Source of the DNA: Ichthyophis bannanicus
Lineage: Eukaryota; Chordata; Amphibia; Gymnophiona; Ichthyophiidae
NCBI GenBank assembly: GCA_033557465.1
Contig: CM066034.1
Coordinates: 988,009,637 to 988,073,636, forward strand
Direction of reading: 5' to 3'
DNA length: 64,000 nucleotides
Every line of letters begins with the position of its first letter. The stretch's first letter is position 1. Of the stretch, positions 21,429 to 32,690 are shown one piece after another. The notes under the pieces are model-generated. The model made no database searches. It saw nothing but the letters and a program-made list of their open reading frames with translations, and was not told the DNA's origin. Both the position numbers and the translations under genes were made by a program.

Positions 21429-22610
21429 TGGCAATTATTGTCTGCAGTGTATTCTGCTAATCACCTTGTTTCCTGCTCAATTGCAACATGCTATATGCAC
21501 CAGTCACATCTGGCTCTGTGGTGTGGACCCCTGTGGCTTGGACAGGGATTCTCCTAGAACAGTGCATGTCAATAACCAGTGTTAAACAGCTGATACCATG
21601 GATGTCAACTACTGTGGGGGCTTCTAGACTTGCATGGAGTTGTCACTAGAGTCTTGCTGGCCCTATCATTACCACAGGGAGTAGGACTGGAAGCCCTCCT
21701 GTCCCAACCACCTAGGTCTAATAATCACACACAGCAAGCACAGTCAGACTGCACCTGCTACCCACCACTGGGTTTTCCAGCCATGTACATACCATCTGCA
21801 GACAGTCCTCTGGTCAGTACACACTGTATGTGCACAGAGCAACCATGTGTATCCAGGCTTGGGGAGAAACAGCATGGACACCAAGCATTTGGTCCAGTGA
21901 TCAGACCCCCAAAGACAGGAAGTGCACCCACATCACTGGAACCAGACACTATATAGCACTACGTGGATAGATAGCCATGCCATAGTCACTGCTCGGTCAG
22001 AGTGAGAGTGCCCTCCCAGCAGGACATGCTGTGGCCATCCAGTCATGCAAATGGCAGACAGGCATTACGACGTCTCAGCCATTGACTCTACCTCCGATGC
22101 AGACACATCCTGACCAATCCACCCTGTTTCAGGCCATACCCATAATACTTTGCACCTCATCATGCACATTTGCAGACTAATGCTGGAAACAGCTTAGCCC
22201 TGTGAGGCTCAGTGAGGTATAGAAAGCCACAAAACAATAGTGAGACATACATACACACACACACACACACTCACACACACAGACTCATATAGCCATGCTG
22301 TGAAAAATGAGGATGGTTGGCATTCCTGCTTGCCACTTTGGTCCCAATATCAGTTCAAGCATTGTTAATGTGTGCTCATTGTGCAGGAGCTAGTAGTGTG
22401 CTCTGATGTTAGCACTGGCACACTGAGCGTGCGTTATCAGCCTGACTCTCCATTCAGCTGTGGAGAGTGGAGCTTGTCTGTGTGGCTGATGGATGTTTGT
22501 ACCTCTGCTGGCCAATTCACTGGGGCATGTACATGCTGGTGTTGTACATGCTCTGTGGGCTAAAGTTTAGCCACAGGGACATGCTAATCAGATCCCAGAT
22601 GTTGAGGCTT
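21429..22610. other. Unassigned; CA microsatellite at 22248-22282
   Basis: No recognisable genes. Frames of 60-108 codons here show no motifs. An imperfect (ca)n repeat is at 22248-22282. Confidence 0.5.
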
Positions 22611-22614
22611 TAAA

Positions 22615-22965
22615 GGAGAATCTGACTTGAATTTAGTGGCAGTTACAGAAACATGGTTCACAGAAAACCATGACTGGGATGTAACTATACCAGGCTATAC
22701 TTTATTCAGAAAGGACAGGGTAGGAAGAAGGGGAGGAGGGGTGGCACTATATGTAAAAAAATATCATTAAAGCTTTGGATCTACAGAGCTTAAAAGGGAG
22801 AGAGGAGGCACTGTGGGTTAAACTAGAAAGAGGGAAAGAGAACTCTATTTGCATTGGCGTGATATACAGACCTCCCTCACAGGAGAAAGAGGTGGATGGA
22901 GAGTTAATTGAAGACATACGCAGCATTGCCAGGAAAGGGGAAGTGCTGCTGATAAGGGATTTCAA
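22615..22965 (+). mobile_element. CR1 group A endonuclease fragment
   Basis: The translation gives LNLVAVTETWFTENHDWD, then GGGVALYVK and ICIGVIYRPPSQEKEVDGE, ending in VLLIRDFN. It is nearly the same as 46000-46360. The conserved GDFN reads RDFN here, and a frame change sits near 22750. The fragment stops exactly where repeat X copy C begins. Confidence 0.8.
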
Positions 22966-23108
22966 CAGGGGCGGCTCTATAATGAGGCCAAGTGAGGCGG
23001 TGGCCTCAGGTGGCAACATTTTGGGGATGGCAAAAATTGCCCCAAAAAGACCGCCTCACTTGGCCTTCAAAACAAACCCGACAACAACAACAACAACAAA
23101 AAACAATC

Positions 23109-23463
23109 GCCGGAGCCAGAGCAGCTGCCGCTGCGGCAGCATGAAGTGCCCTGTGGCCCCCCGCCTCCCGGGCAGAGTCCTCCTTCAGCGCCGGCTGCTT
23201 TTCAGAGCCGCGAAGGGAGAGTTTCCCTTTCTTGCGGTTCTGTTAGTTAAGCCCACTGGTGCTGACGGGAAACAGGAAATAGCTGTTTCCCATCAGCGCC
23301 AGTGGGCTTAACTAAAAGAGCCGCGAGAAAGGGAAACTCTCCCTTTGCGGTTCTGAAAAGCTGAACCGGCGCTGGAGGACTCTGCCGGGGAGGCGGGGGG
23401 GGGGGGCCACAGGGCACTTCATTCTGCTGCTGCTGCGGCGGCAGAGACAGCAGCTCCAGCGCC
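23109..23463. repeat. Long imperfect foldback, arms about 170 bp
   Basis: Arms 23109-23275 and 23283-23463 pair around a 7-base loop. Shared blocks include 'atgaagtgccctgtggccc', 'gggagagtttccctttct' and 'ttagttaagcccactgg'. The GC-rich arms would form a stable hairpin in RNA or single-stranded DNA. Confidence 0.85.
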
Positions 23464-23529
23464 TCTGATTTTTTTTTCTTAAATTTCCCTTTGAAGTTCG
23501 GGCTGGGCTGGGCTGGGCTGCCCTGGGGG

Positions 23530-23960
23530 GGAAGGGGTAGCACTGTAATGGGTTGATAGGGGGAGGGCTAGGACTGGAAATGGGCTGATGGGGGGGGGCT
23601 AGGACTGGAAATGGGCTGATCGGGGGGTTAGAACTGGAATTGGGCTGATGGAGGGTTAGAACTGGAAATAGGCTGATCGGGAGGTGGGGCTAGGACTGGT
23701 AATATGCTGATTGGTGGGGTTAGGCCTGGAAATGGGCTGATTAGGTGGGCTAGGACAGGAAATGGGCTGATTGGGGGGCTAGGACTGGAAATGGATTTAT
23801 TGTGGGGGGGTTGGGACTAGTAATGGGCTGCTGGGGGGCTAGGACTGGAGTGGGCTGATAAGGGGGATAGGTTTGGAAATGGGCTGGGACTGGAAATGGG
23901 CTAATGGGGGAGAGGAGGAGAGTGCTGCTGGCCCTGGAAGAAAACTAGGGGCTAGGGATA
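23530..23960 (+). repeat. Minisatellite 'ggactggaaatgggctgatggggggcta', about 30 bp
   Basis: About 13-14 degenerate units, complementary to the 11995-12345 array in copy B. Related 'gactggaagggagctgac' units continue with longer spacing to about 24430. Confidence 0.8.
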
Positions 23961-25275
23961 CAAATGGGCTGATGCAGAGGGATGGGAGAATAGGACTGGA
24001 AGAGAGCGGATACTGAGAGGGTCTGCCAGCAGAAGGAGGGGACTGGAAAGGAGCTGACACCTGGGATGTACTGAAGGGGGACTGGAAGGGAGCTGACACT
24101 TGGGGATGGTAGTTGGCTGGGTAATGGGGGGGAGGTTGGAAGGGAGCTGACGTGCAAATGGCACTGGAAGGGGGATGGACAGAGGGTAGGGCGACTGGAA
24201 GGGAGCTGACTGGGGGGGGGTATGGCACTGAGAGTGGACATGAGCTGATATCTGGGATGGTATTTGGACTAGAAGGGGCTGGACAGTGGGGAAGGAGGGG
24301 GACTGGAAGAGAATGGACACCACTGGCAGTCGTGGGAATGTAAGGCAGTTGACACTGGAAGGTACTGGGAGGGGAGGACTGGAAAGGGGGCTGATACTGG
24401 GGAGGGTTATTGGAACTGGAAATAGGCTGATGGAAAGAAGTGAAGAAAACAAAAGAAGAGCTAAGAAATGGCAGATGTACCATAGACCACAGAAAGAGAG
24501 CTAAGAGAAGACAGGTAAGCAGAAGCCTCAGATCGGGACCAGTATGATCAGAGAATAAAATGGTCAGACAACAAAGGTAGAAAAAGATAATTTTATTAAA
24601 TTTTAGTGATTGGACTTTGTGCTATTTTTATATTTTACACAGTATTGGGGAACTGCATCTCTTATTTATCTGATGTTGCACTGCATGTGGACTCTGGCTT
24701 CTCGGTGTTTCAGATTAAATTTTGTCTACATATTTTTATTTTTACTTTAGATTGTGGTTACTTATTCTGTACTTGGTGAGGGTCGATGTTGTGAGTGTGT
24801 GACTGAGGTCAGGTGTTTTGTTAACATGGAGTTTGTACATAAGGATCTATACTGTACTGTAGTAATTTGACTGGTTCAGCTTTTCAAATAGGTGTATGGA
24901 TGTTCCAGGGCCCACTGTAGTATTTACAGTGACGCTTTTTTTGGATGGGCTTCTTATGTGAGTTTTGGAAGTTTGTGCTGATACGGTATGGTATGGTAGG
25001 TTTTTCTCTTTGTTGTAGGGTTTTGCATTAGTTCACAATATGCCTGGTACTGGAGAGTAGTAGTGGTTGTTGTTGTTAGTGAGATGATCAGAATCAGATT
25101 TTTTTTTTTAAATATTGAGTTCTGTGGGTGAATGTCCTGCTTCTGCTCTGCACCCACTGTGGATGCAAAAGCAAGAACAAAATAAAAATGAGTTATGATT
25201 TAGTTTTATAAACTGTGCTGTTGGTTCTTGCTCTTTTAGTTCCTTGGTGTGCAAACCGCACAGGACTCAAAGGCT

Positions 25276-25444
25276 TGGGGCGCATTTCAGCTGTCTGCTG
25301 TTGCCCTACTGCCGCTGGCAGGACAATAGCAGGCAGCCGAAATGCGCCCCCCAACCCTTTTGCAGCACTTTAAGTAGGTCTGGTCCCTCCCTCCTCCGAC
25401 GCGATGTCAGAGCAGGGAGGGAGGGACAGATCTGCTTAAAGTGC
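25276..25444. repeat. Two tandem hairpins beside repeat X copy C
   Basis: Hairpin 1 pairs 'gggcgcatttcagctg' with its complement ending at 25352. Hairpin 2 pairs 'gcactttaagtag...tccctccctcc' with the complement ending at 25444. The arrangement mirrors the tandem hairpins at 12620-12872, although the sequence differs. Confidence 0.75.
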
Positions 25445-25526
25445 CGGCGCCTTTCATATTGGGCACATGCCCCCCCCTTCCTCCTCCCCATACCTCTGTC
25501 CAGCACTGCCTGCTCTTTCCCTGCCC

Positions 25527-25742
25527 CCAGGAAGGTGTAGATAACATGAGGAGGGATCTAGCTAAGCTTGAAGAATGGTCTAGAATCTGGCAGCTGAGAT
25601 TTAATGTTAAAAAATGCAAGGTCATTGGGCTGCAGCAATCCAAGGGAGCGATATAGTATAGGGGGTGAAGTACTTTTGTCCACTAAAGAAGAGCAGGACC
25701 TAGGCGTGGTTGTGTCTGATGATCTTAAAGTAGCTAAACAGT
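25527..25742 (+). mobile_element. CR1 group A RT fragment
   Basis: It reads EGVDNMRRDLAKLEEWSRIWQL, then NVKKCKVIG, in the same order as 1280-1480. It is cut at 25742 by the start of a SINE. It may belong to the same CR1 as 22615-22965, but the intervening CR1 sequence is missing, so a deletion or a separate copy is needed. Confidence 0.75.
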
Positions 25743-25963
25743 GTGGAGTGGAGGAGTAGCTTAGTGGTTAGAGCAACTGCTTAGTACCCAGAAGATCAAG
25801 GGTTCAATTCCCACTAGTACCCCTTGTGACCTTGGGCAAGTCACTTTACCTTCCATTACCTGAGAAAAATCCAAGTTATGAATGTCCCTGTTTAATGTAC
25901 ATTGCCAAGTTGAAGTTACAATGTGAACTGCTTTGACTGAAATGATAAAGCAGGCATAAAAGA
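25743..25963 (+). mobile_element. tRNA/CORE SINE with L2-like tail
   Basis: Head 'ggagtggaggagtagcttagtgg', B-box 'gggttcaattccc', CORE 'gaccttgggcaagtcactttacc', tail 'aatgtgaactgctttgactgaaatgataaagcagg'. The tail resembles the complement of the L2 end at 55801. Confidence 0.8.
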
Positions 25964-25994
25964 CTTTGTTACCAACACACAGACTTGCACAAGT

Positions 25995-28900
25995 TTGCCT
26001 TTCTACCCACCTCTTCCACCTCTAGAAGAAACATTTCTCATCTACCAATCCACATTATTCCCTCCAACTCCTGCACTTCCCTCTGAATACTAATACTCCC
26101 ATACGTGCGGCCAATCCCACCACATGTGACCATGTGACAGTACATGCCTGCTTGTGTACAGCCCTGCCAGCAGGTCCCTGGGTATGTCAGTATCATTTTA
26201 CTAAGTCACTCGGGGGTTAGATACCCTCTATAGAGTACTTTATAGCAATTCTCAATGTGGTTAGCAGACACCACTCCTTTACCCAAACGCTTAAACACCC
26301 CCTCCCATTGGCACTCATCCCAGCTCTGGCCCATATCGTTCTTCCATTGTATTTGGAAATGGACTCCCCCCACCCTGGTTTATTCAGCAATTTATAAATT
26401 CACAAACTTACCTTCCGCCTAGCTCCCGGATACCAACACAAGCACTCAAAATCCGTGGGCCCTTGTGATACCGCGTCTTCCCACTGCTTCCCTCTCAACC
26501 AGTGTCAGAGCTGTAGTTACCCATATCTGTCTCTAGGTCCTCAAATGTCTCAAATTCGCCATCTGGACATAGCTGCAGAATAGTTTTGAGCCCTGCCTTT
26601 TCCCAGCATTTAAACAGAGGATCTAAGAGCCCTGGCCCAAAGGCCGCATTATTTTGAACAGATTGCAGCAGGGTGCAAGCCGACCTGAACATTCTGCAGC
26701 ACTCAGTCTGCCGCCAAAGAGATTCTACCTGGGCTAGAAAGGACTGGAATGCTCCCCCCCACCCTCCATTCCAAATTAAATACCACAGTGGGAGACCCCG
26801 AATGTAGTGCTTCTCCTTTTGGACCCACTTACTGTATGTGGTTCTTCCTCATGTCAGTATACTATATTGGCCAGTTGTGCTGCCACATAATACCAATAAA
26901 GTCGAGGCATGGCCATCCTCCCTGAGCTCAAGGTCTATATAACATCATCCATGCTACTCTTGGTGGACACTTTTTCTGTATATATGAAAATACCTGTGAG
27001 CATCTCCCAAGGGGAATTAGAGAGAGTGCAGTGGAAGGCAGTGTCTGGAAGAAATAAAGGAGTCACAGCAAAACCACCATTTTCAAACAAGCTATGCGTC
27101 TTAACCAAGAGGTTGAGAACCGCCCCAATTCTCTAAATCTGCAGCAACCATCTTAAATAATGAAGGGTAGTTGAGGTGATATAACACACTAGGGTCTGAA
27201 CAAATCTTAACTCCCAAATATTCTAGAGAATTTTCCACCCAGCAGAAGGGAAACAACCCTATCTCATACCTCTCCAGAGTCAGAACTGTGGCCCAAACAC
27301 TAATAACACCTCATCTAGATTATTGCAATGGTATTCTTCAAGGAATTTCTAAGAAAAGCCTACACACTCTACAATTAGTCCAAAATGTCACAGCAAGGAT
27401 CATTTACAAAGCAAAAGTAACAGACCACATATTTCCTATTCTCTACGCCCTGCACTGGCTTCCGGTCTCAAGTAGAATTACCTATAAATCACTAGTTACT
27501 ACGCTCAAGATCTTTAATAATATAGCACTGTCCTTCCTGGCTATGCTTGTCAATACCCCACAGGAAAGCAGGTCAAGAAGAAGAGCGAGCCTACACATGT
27601 TGCTAGTTCCGGATACCATTCGAAAGATAAGGCAGAAGACAAGCAACACTGCTTTCTCGTTCTACGCACCCACATTGTGGAACAGTCTCCCAGTTGAACT
27701 AAGAGAAATTAAAGACCTTCAGTCATTTAGAAAGGAACTAAAAACCTATTTACTCAGCACTATTACAACCTTCAACATGATGATGTTCAGAATTCACAGG
27801 CCAGCACTGACCAACAACCATATTCTGATCCTACCTAGACAAAGCACACACTCACACTTCTTACACAGCTAAATTGCCATCTAGATCACACAGCTTATGG
27901 ATATATTTGATGCCACATCTGTAAATAGTTATCTGATGTAAATTGAATGTAATTAGTTATAGAATGCGGCATTGCTTGCCACTAGTCCCATCTGTTCCAT
28001 GCTAAGAGTTAAATAGTTAAGATGTTCTTCAATTGTTCTTTGCAAAAATAATAATAGCTTGCTATTATTAACATTTTGTTATTTGTAAACCGCCTCTGAT
28101 CTCTGGAAGAGGCAGTATAGAAAAATGTATAAATAAATAAACCTCATAAGCCTCTGTACCTCCTTGTCTGCCAAAGAGATATTCAAAGCTTCTATCTTAG
28201 TGTAGTTCACCTGGAACCCCGAAATCTGACCATATCTCTCTACCTCCTCCAAAAGGCCCATAGTGAATGCTGTGGGTCCCTGAGAATCAGTAAAATATAG
28301 TCTGCGAAGAGTGATATCTTATGGTGGTCGTCACCTATTGGAAGACCCACCATATCCTCCCTTTCCCACATATGAGCCTCAAATGGCTCTATCAATAGGG
28401 CGAAGAGCAACGGGGACAATGGGAACCCTATCTCATACCTCTCCAGAGTCTGAAGAACCCCAAATACCCTCCATTAACATTCACTGCTGCGTAGGGGTCA
28501 GCATACAGTGCCTGTATCCACTTAATAAGCCCAAATTTCTGTAGATCTCGCACAAGTACTTGATGTGATCAAATGCCTTCTCCGCATCAGCTGCGAGCAC
28601 CATGGCTCCTACCTTTTCATACCAAGCGGCCCAGATCAGATTTATCACTCTTTTAATATTATCGGCTGCTTAGCACCCCTGGATGAATCCCGTTTGGTCT
28701 GCGTCAACCAGCTGCGGCATGTATCTGCTAAGCCTATTTGCCAACACCTTTGCAAGGATCTTGGCATCCAAATTGAGCAGAGAGATTGGGTGGTATGAAG
28801 CGCAGCTCATGGCATCCTTTCTGGGCTTCAGGAGAACCCTAATGCCCTCCTGTCCCATAGTGGGAGGCAAGCCTCCCCCTTCCCGCCTTCATTCAGAACC

Positions 28901-29660
28901 TCCACTAGTGCGGAGTCGATTTGATCCTGAAATTTTTTATACACCGCAGCTGGCAACCCATCCAATCCTGGGGCTTTATCGCTTGCCAGTCCCTGTATTA
29001 CCCCCTGCATTTCAGCTACTGAGATGGGGCAATCTAGCCTCTCTCAATCTTCACGAGACAGTTCGGACAAGGTCACTGTCCCTAGATATTTCTGCATCTC
29101 CTGTAATGCTCCAACCCCTTCTGTCTTATAGAGTTGTTAGTAAAACTCCTTGAACTCGTCTGATTGCTTCATCCCCACCAGCCTATCCCCAACCATCCTG
29201 ATGAAATTTATTTATGGCCTGGAATGCTTGCCTTGCCTTTAAACACCTTACTAATACCTTTCCTTTTACCATATTCATAAAAATGTTGTTTTACTAACTG
29301 TAATTGAAAGGCCAGGTCCTCTAATTGAAGAGAACGCACCTGAGTACGGGCTTGCTCTGGGTTTCGCCAACTCTGGGGCATATCCCTTGCAATATGGTTC
29401 TGTTCTAGCTGGGCTACTTGCCGATACCCTTTTTCCAATTGATAATATTTTTCTTTCTTACGCCGTGTGCTCCACATTAAAAACTGGCCCTTTAAATATG
29501 CTTTGAATGTGTCCCAAACTATTGGGGTTGCAACGGTATTCCTCCTATTCCTATTCCATATAAAAGAATTCTTCGATGGACTTTTCAATAGATGCAACTA
29601 TCCCCGGAACTCACAAAAGACTTTCGTTGAGGCACCAAAAATGGCAGCCAGGTTGGCGCC
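25995..29660 (-). pseudogene. L1 ORF2 reverse transcriptase and C-terminus
   Basis: Recognisable blocks on the minus strand: VWDTFKAYLKGQFLMWS (about 29500), SDKAPGLDGLPAAVYKKF (about 28960), SYHPISLLNLDAKILAKVLA then DADQTGFIQG (28680-28860), and a degenerate PLSPLLFALLIEPFEA (about 28400). ISGFQVNYTKIEALN follows at about 28220, then NSLEYLGVKICSDPS past the L2 insertion (about 27210), and PLFKCWEKAGLKTILQL further down (26495-26692). The order and wording fit L1-clade ORF2. Many stops and frameshifts are present, and the YADD region is lost or unreadable. Confidence 0.75.
27279..28141 (+). mobile_element. L2-like LINE 3' part inserted in L1
   Basis: An open frame 27288-27872 reads AQTLITPHLDYCNGIL, LQLVQNVTARII, HWLPVSSRITYKSL and FYAPTLWNSLPVELREI, the typical C-terminal third of L2 ORF2. 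A 3' UTR follows and ends 'taaaccgcctctgatctctggaagaggcagtatag' plus (aaat)n at about 28141. L1 continues on both sides. The left junction is preceded by a 27-bp copy of L1 sequence from 28424-28450. Confidence 0.85.
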
Positions 29661-29699
29661 CCTACCTCTCTAACTCTATCCAGGCAGGGCCATGATCCG

Positions 29700-31010
29700 A
29701 CCATGTTATAGACTATCAGAGCGCTGGCAGCACGTCAGAGTTGGTTCCACCACATCCGCACCTTTCCACCAACATCAAGGTGTCCCGCAAGGCTCTTCTT
29801 TATACATGCAGCCTATATGTGACATCATACGCACCTTCGATATCTCCACGCTAATCTATGCTGATGACGTCCTGCTGTTTACACCATTTAAAGTCAAACA
29901 ACCAGACTTCACCAACCTTATCCACTGTTTCAACGCCATCACGGACTGGTTATTATCTCAAAACCTCCGCATAAACTTCAAGAAGACTGAAGTTCTGTTC
30001 ATATCAAGAAACAAAGAATTCTCCCCCCATCCTCCCTAAGAGTAAGAGATGCGGAACTCCCTAGTAAACCCTCTATTTGCTACCTAGGGATTACACTGGA
30101 TCAGCATTTTGACTTTAAGGAACACATACGGAACACCACCAGATCCGTCTACAATAAAATCAGAACGCTAAGGCACCTCAGGCCCATGTTACCTCATAAT
30201 AACTTCCGGACCATTTTCCAGGCCCTCACACTACCTCACTTTGATTATGCAAACGTCGTCTTATATGGGCTCCCCAAGAACATCTTTAATCCGCTACAAC
30301 TCGCTATGAATGCGGCTGCACGGGTGCTCTGTGGTCTAGCAAGATCAGACCATATCACCCCGATTCTCATGGAACTCCACTGGCTACCAATTCATTGCAG
30401 GTTAACCTACAAAATCCTTCTCATCACTTTCAAGATCATTAACAGCCTTGCCCCCACGTCTCTCAGTGAGCTCATCTCCCTCACTCCGAAAAACAGAATG
30501 AGAAGATCAACAACTGACAACACCCTGATCATCCCCAAAGAGTCCATCAAGTGTACCCAGACAACCAAGAAAAGGACCTTCGCCTTCTATGCACCAAAAT
30601 GCTGGAATGACCTCCCACCTGAAATAAGAGCAATTAAAGACCTCACTCAATTCCGCAAGGCAATCAAGCACCACATTTTCCTTCTCCACTTTGCACAAGC
30701 ATCCAATCCTCTTCCGATCATCCGCACTCCAAAACCCACAAACTCTCAATCTCCACTCTCAATTTCCACATAAGCAATTTTGCCACAAGTTCTCTGCTGT
30801 TTTGCCTTAGCCCTTCTTGAGAATACTAAAGAATCTAAAATGTTTTGTACAGATGTATATAGTTTACCCTGTTGTTCCAAGTTCAAATCTCCTGTTATAA
30901 TGTAAGCACACAATTGTCCTCTGAATGTGCAACCTTTGTTATATGTAAACCGCACTGAAAACAAATAGCGTGGTATATAAAAGATGTTAAATAAATAAAT
31001 AAATAAAAAT
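29700..31010 (+). mobile_element. L2-like LINE, 5'-truncated, RT catalytic block present
   Basis: Starts with LSERWQHVRVGSTTSAP, then HQGVPQGSSL and LIYADDVLLFTPF (catalytic YADD at about 29860). NLRINFKKTEVLFI follows, and after a frameshift near 30035 the C-terminal frame 30186-30773 reads LPHFDYANVVLYGLPK, HWLPIHCRLTYKI, FYAPKCWNDLPPEIRAIKDL. The 3' end 'gtaaaccgcactgaaaacaaatagcgtggtatataaaag' leads into (taaa)n at about 31005. 5' truncation removed the endonuclease. Confidence 0.85.
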
Positions 31011-31074
31011 AGGACTACATCTCTACTTGCTAGTATCATATCTATGCAGGAGTATGAGTGATCAGAGGAATAAT

Positions 31075-31335
31075 AGGAACATTCTCAACTCCCTTCATAC
31101 TTTGGACACATCATGCGAAGAGAGAGATCATTACAGAAAGACATCATGCTTGGCAAGATAGAAGGTCAACGCAAAAGAGGAAGGCCAGCAATGAAATGGA
31201 TCAATACAATAACAGCAGCTACGGGTACCAGTCTGTCAACAATGAGCCGCCTGACTGAAGACCGAACACAATTTAGGACAACTATCCAGAGGGTCGCCTT
31301 GAGTTGACACCAACTCGACGGTACTTAACAACATC
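31075..31335 (+). mobile_element. RTE LINE 3' end
   Basis: It codes YFGHIMRRERSLQKDIMLGKI and GQRKRGRPAMKWI, the C-terminal signature of RTE/BovB-type ORF2. It then ends 'cagagggtcgccttgagttgacaccaactcgacggtac'. That tail is the one shared with the SINEs at 14645 and 21200 and with the insert at 5102. Confidence 0.8.
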
Positions 31336-31935
31336 AACTCCCGTGGTGAGCCTCCTTCCACCCATTGGTCAGCTATCACAAGTGCATCAGCCACCCCAAA
31401 CTATGCCAGTAAGCATCCTCTCCCCATCCCCCCTCCCTTGTCTATCCCATTATGGTTGAAGCACTACATTGAAGTCTCCCGCCACCACCAGTGAGCCCTT
31501 TACAAAACCCGAAAGTTCCAGCCCAGCGTCTCAAAAAAACTCCCCTGTTCTTGATTAGGCGCATATATACATACTGTAATGAATATCTTAGTCTGTATGG
31601 ACTCTTTAATCTCCACATATCTCCCTTCTGCATCACACTTCTCCTCAATCTGCTCAAACTGAAGATTATTTAGCAGCATGATAGCTACTCTCCAGATTTG
31701 CCACCACCCTGCTGAGAAGCTGCATATATTTGCTAATATTGACGAGCCCGTAATAAATCATGATGCCCTATCTGAAGATGTGTCTCCTGGATATACACCA
31801 CGTCCCATTTGAGGTGTAGTGCCTCCTTAACCAATAGCTGCCTCTTTCTTGGAAAACTGAGACCTTTAATGTACACTAGAACAATCCGCCACTTTCCCTC
31901 CCACACGCACCTACCCCTACAATGCATTTGCTCTC
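31336..31935 (-). pseudogene. L1 ORF2 endonuclease remnant
   Basis: The minus-strand reading includes KRQLLVKEALHLKWDVVYIQETHL (split here as KRQLLVKEAL and DVVYIQETHL), a middle block with VCIYAPNQEQGSFFETL (31550-31600) and EDFNVVLQP near 31460, matching the QETH, YAPN and GDFN blocks of L1 AP endonucleases. Several stops break it. Confidence 0.7.
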
Positions 31936-31939
31936 ACTC

Positions 31940-32313
31940 CCCCTTATTTATTTATTTATATTTCTTATATACCGCACTATTTGCAATCAGCGCGGTTCAC
32001 ATGGAACAGAAACATCCGACAACTTAAATATGTCTGGTCATTACATTAACAAGGAAATGCAACTTGGAAAAAGGGTACATTATATACATATGAGATATAC
32101 TGAGAAAGGATAATGTTTGGTGTTTACATTGTAGGGGACGCCTGTTGCGAGGGCTTGCCTAGTTGACTACTATTATTGTTGAGGTGCTCGTTATTCGAGT
32201 GGGACTGAGGATCGGAGATGTCAGTGAGATATTTGGTGAAGAGGAAATGTTTAAGGGCCTTTCTAAATTGGCTCAAGTTGGGGATTGCTCTGATATGTGC
32301 TGGTAAGGTATTC
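31940..32313 (-). mobile_element. L2-like LINE 3' end, antisense
   Basis: On the minus strand it reads SLWNTLPAHIRAIPNLSQF, then KHFLFTKYLTDIS, followed by a 3' UTR ending 'gaaccgcgctgattgcaaatagtgcggtatataagaa' and (aaat)n at 31945. Inserted in L1. Confidence 0.75.
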
Positions 32314-32318
32314 CATAG

Positions 32319-32690
32319 ACTTATTTATTTATTTATTTATTTATATTTCTTATATACCGCGCTATTATAATCAGTGCGGTTTACATTTGAAACAGAACAT
32401 ACAAGAATGTAAGCAAGCTACATCAAGTTTTTTACATTGAACAGGGAATGTAAAACATGGAGTAAAAACGAGGGAGGAACTATGTACATATTGTAAACAA
32501 ATATAATGCTCTTACGGTAAATAAAAATATGACCTTTGTCTAGAGGGTTGGCTAGATGGATCCTGGCTTGAATGGGGAGCCAGTGTAACTGCTTCAGGAG
32601 TGGTGTCACATGGTCTCTCCTGGATGCGCCAAAGAGTACTCGCGCTGCACTATTCATAGCAAGTTGAAGTGATGCAGGGTGGACCGGGGG
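32319..32690 (-). mobile_element. L2-like LINE 3' end with internal deletion, antisense
   Basis: The minus strand shows NSAARVLFGASRRDHVTP and LKQLHWLPIQARI. It then jumps straight to the 3' UTR, which ends with the same (aaat)n and 'gcggtatataagaaatata' motif at 32319-32360. The segment between HWLP and the stop codon is missing. It lies back to back with the previous L2 tail. Confidence 0.75.

Larger units (their letters stand above)
22966..25254 (-). repeat. Repeat X, copy C, antisense
   Basis: The outer end 'caggggcggctctataatgagg' at 22966 resembles the terminal sequence of hAT-type elements such as 42319. Next come a long foldback (23109-23463), a minisatellite (23530-23960) and the X body (24505-25254), which matches copies A and B on the opposite strand. 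The order is the reverse of copy B, as expected for one inverted element. I see no coding capacity. I find no 8-bp target duplication pairing the two sides, because the CR1 on the right (25527) is not contiguous with that on the left. Confidence 0.6.

Noticed and set aside
23839..24483. 214-codon Pro/Ser-rich antisense frame
   Set aside because: Minisatellite-derived ('cccttccagtcccc' repeats) and not kept in copy B of the repeat.
28311..29153. Plus-strand frames across the L1
   Set aside because: They are antisense shadows of the L1 RT, which is the strand with conserved RT motifs.
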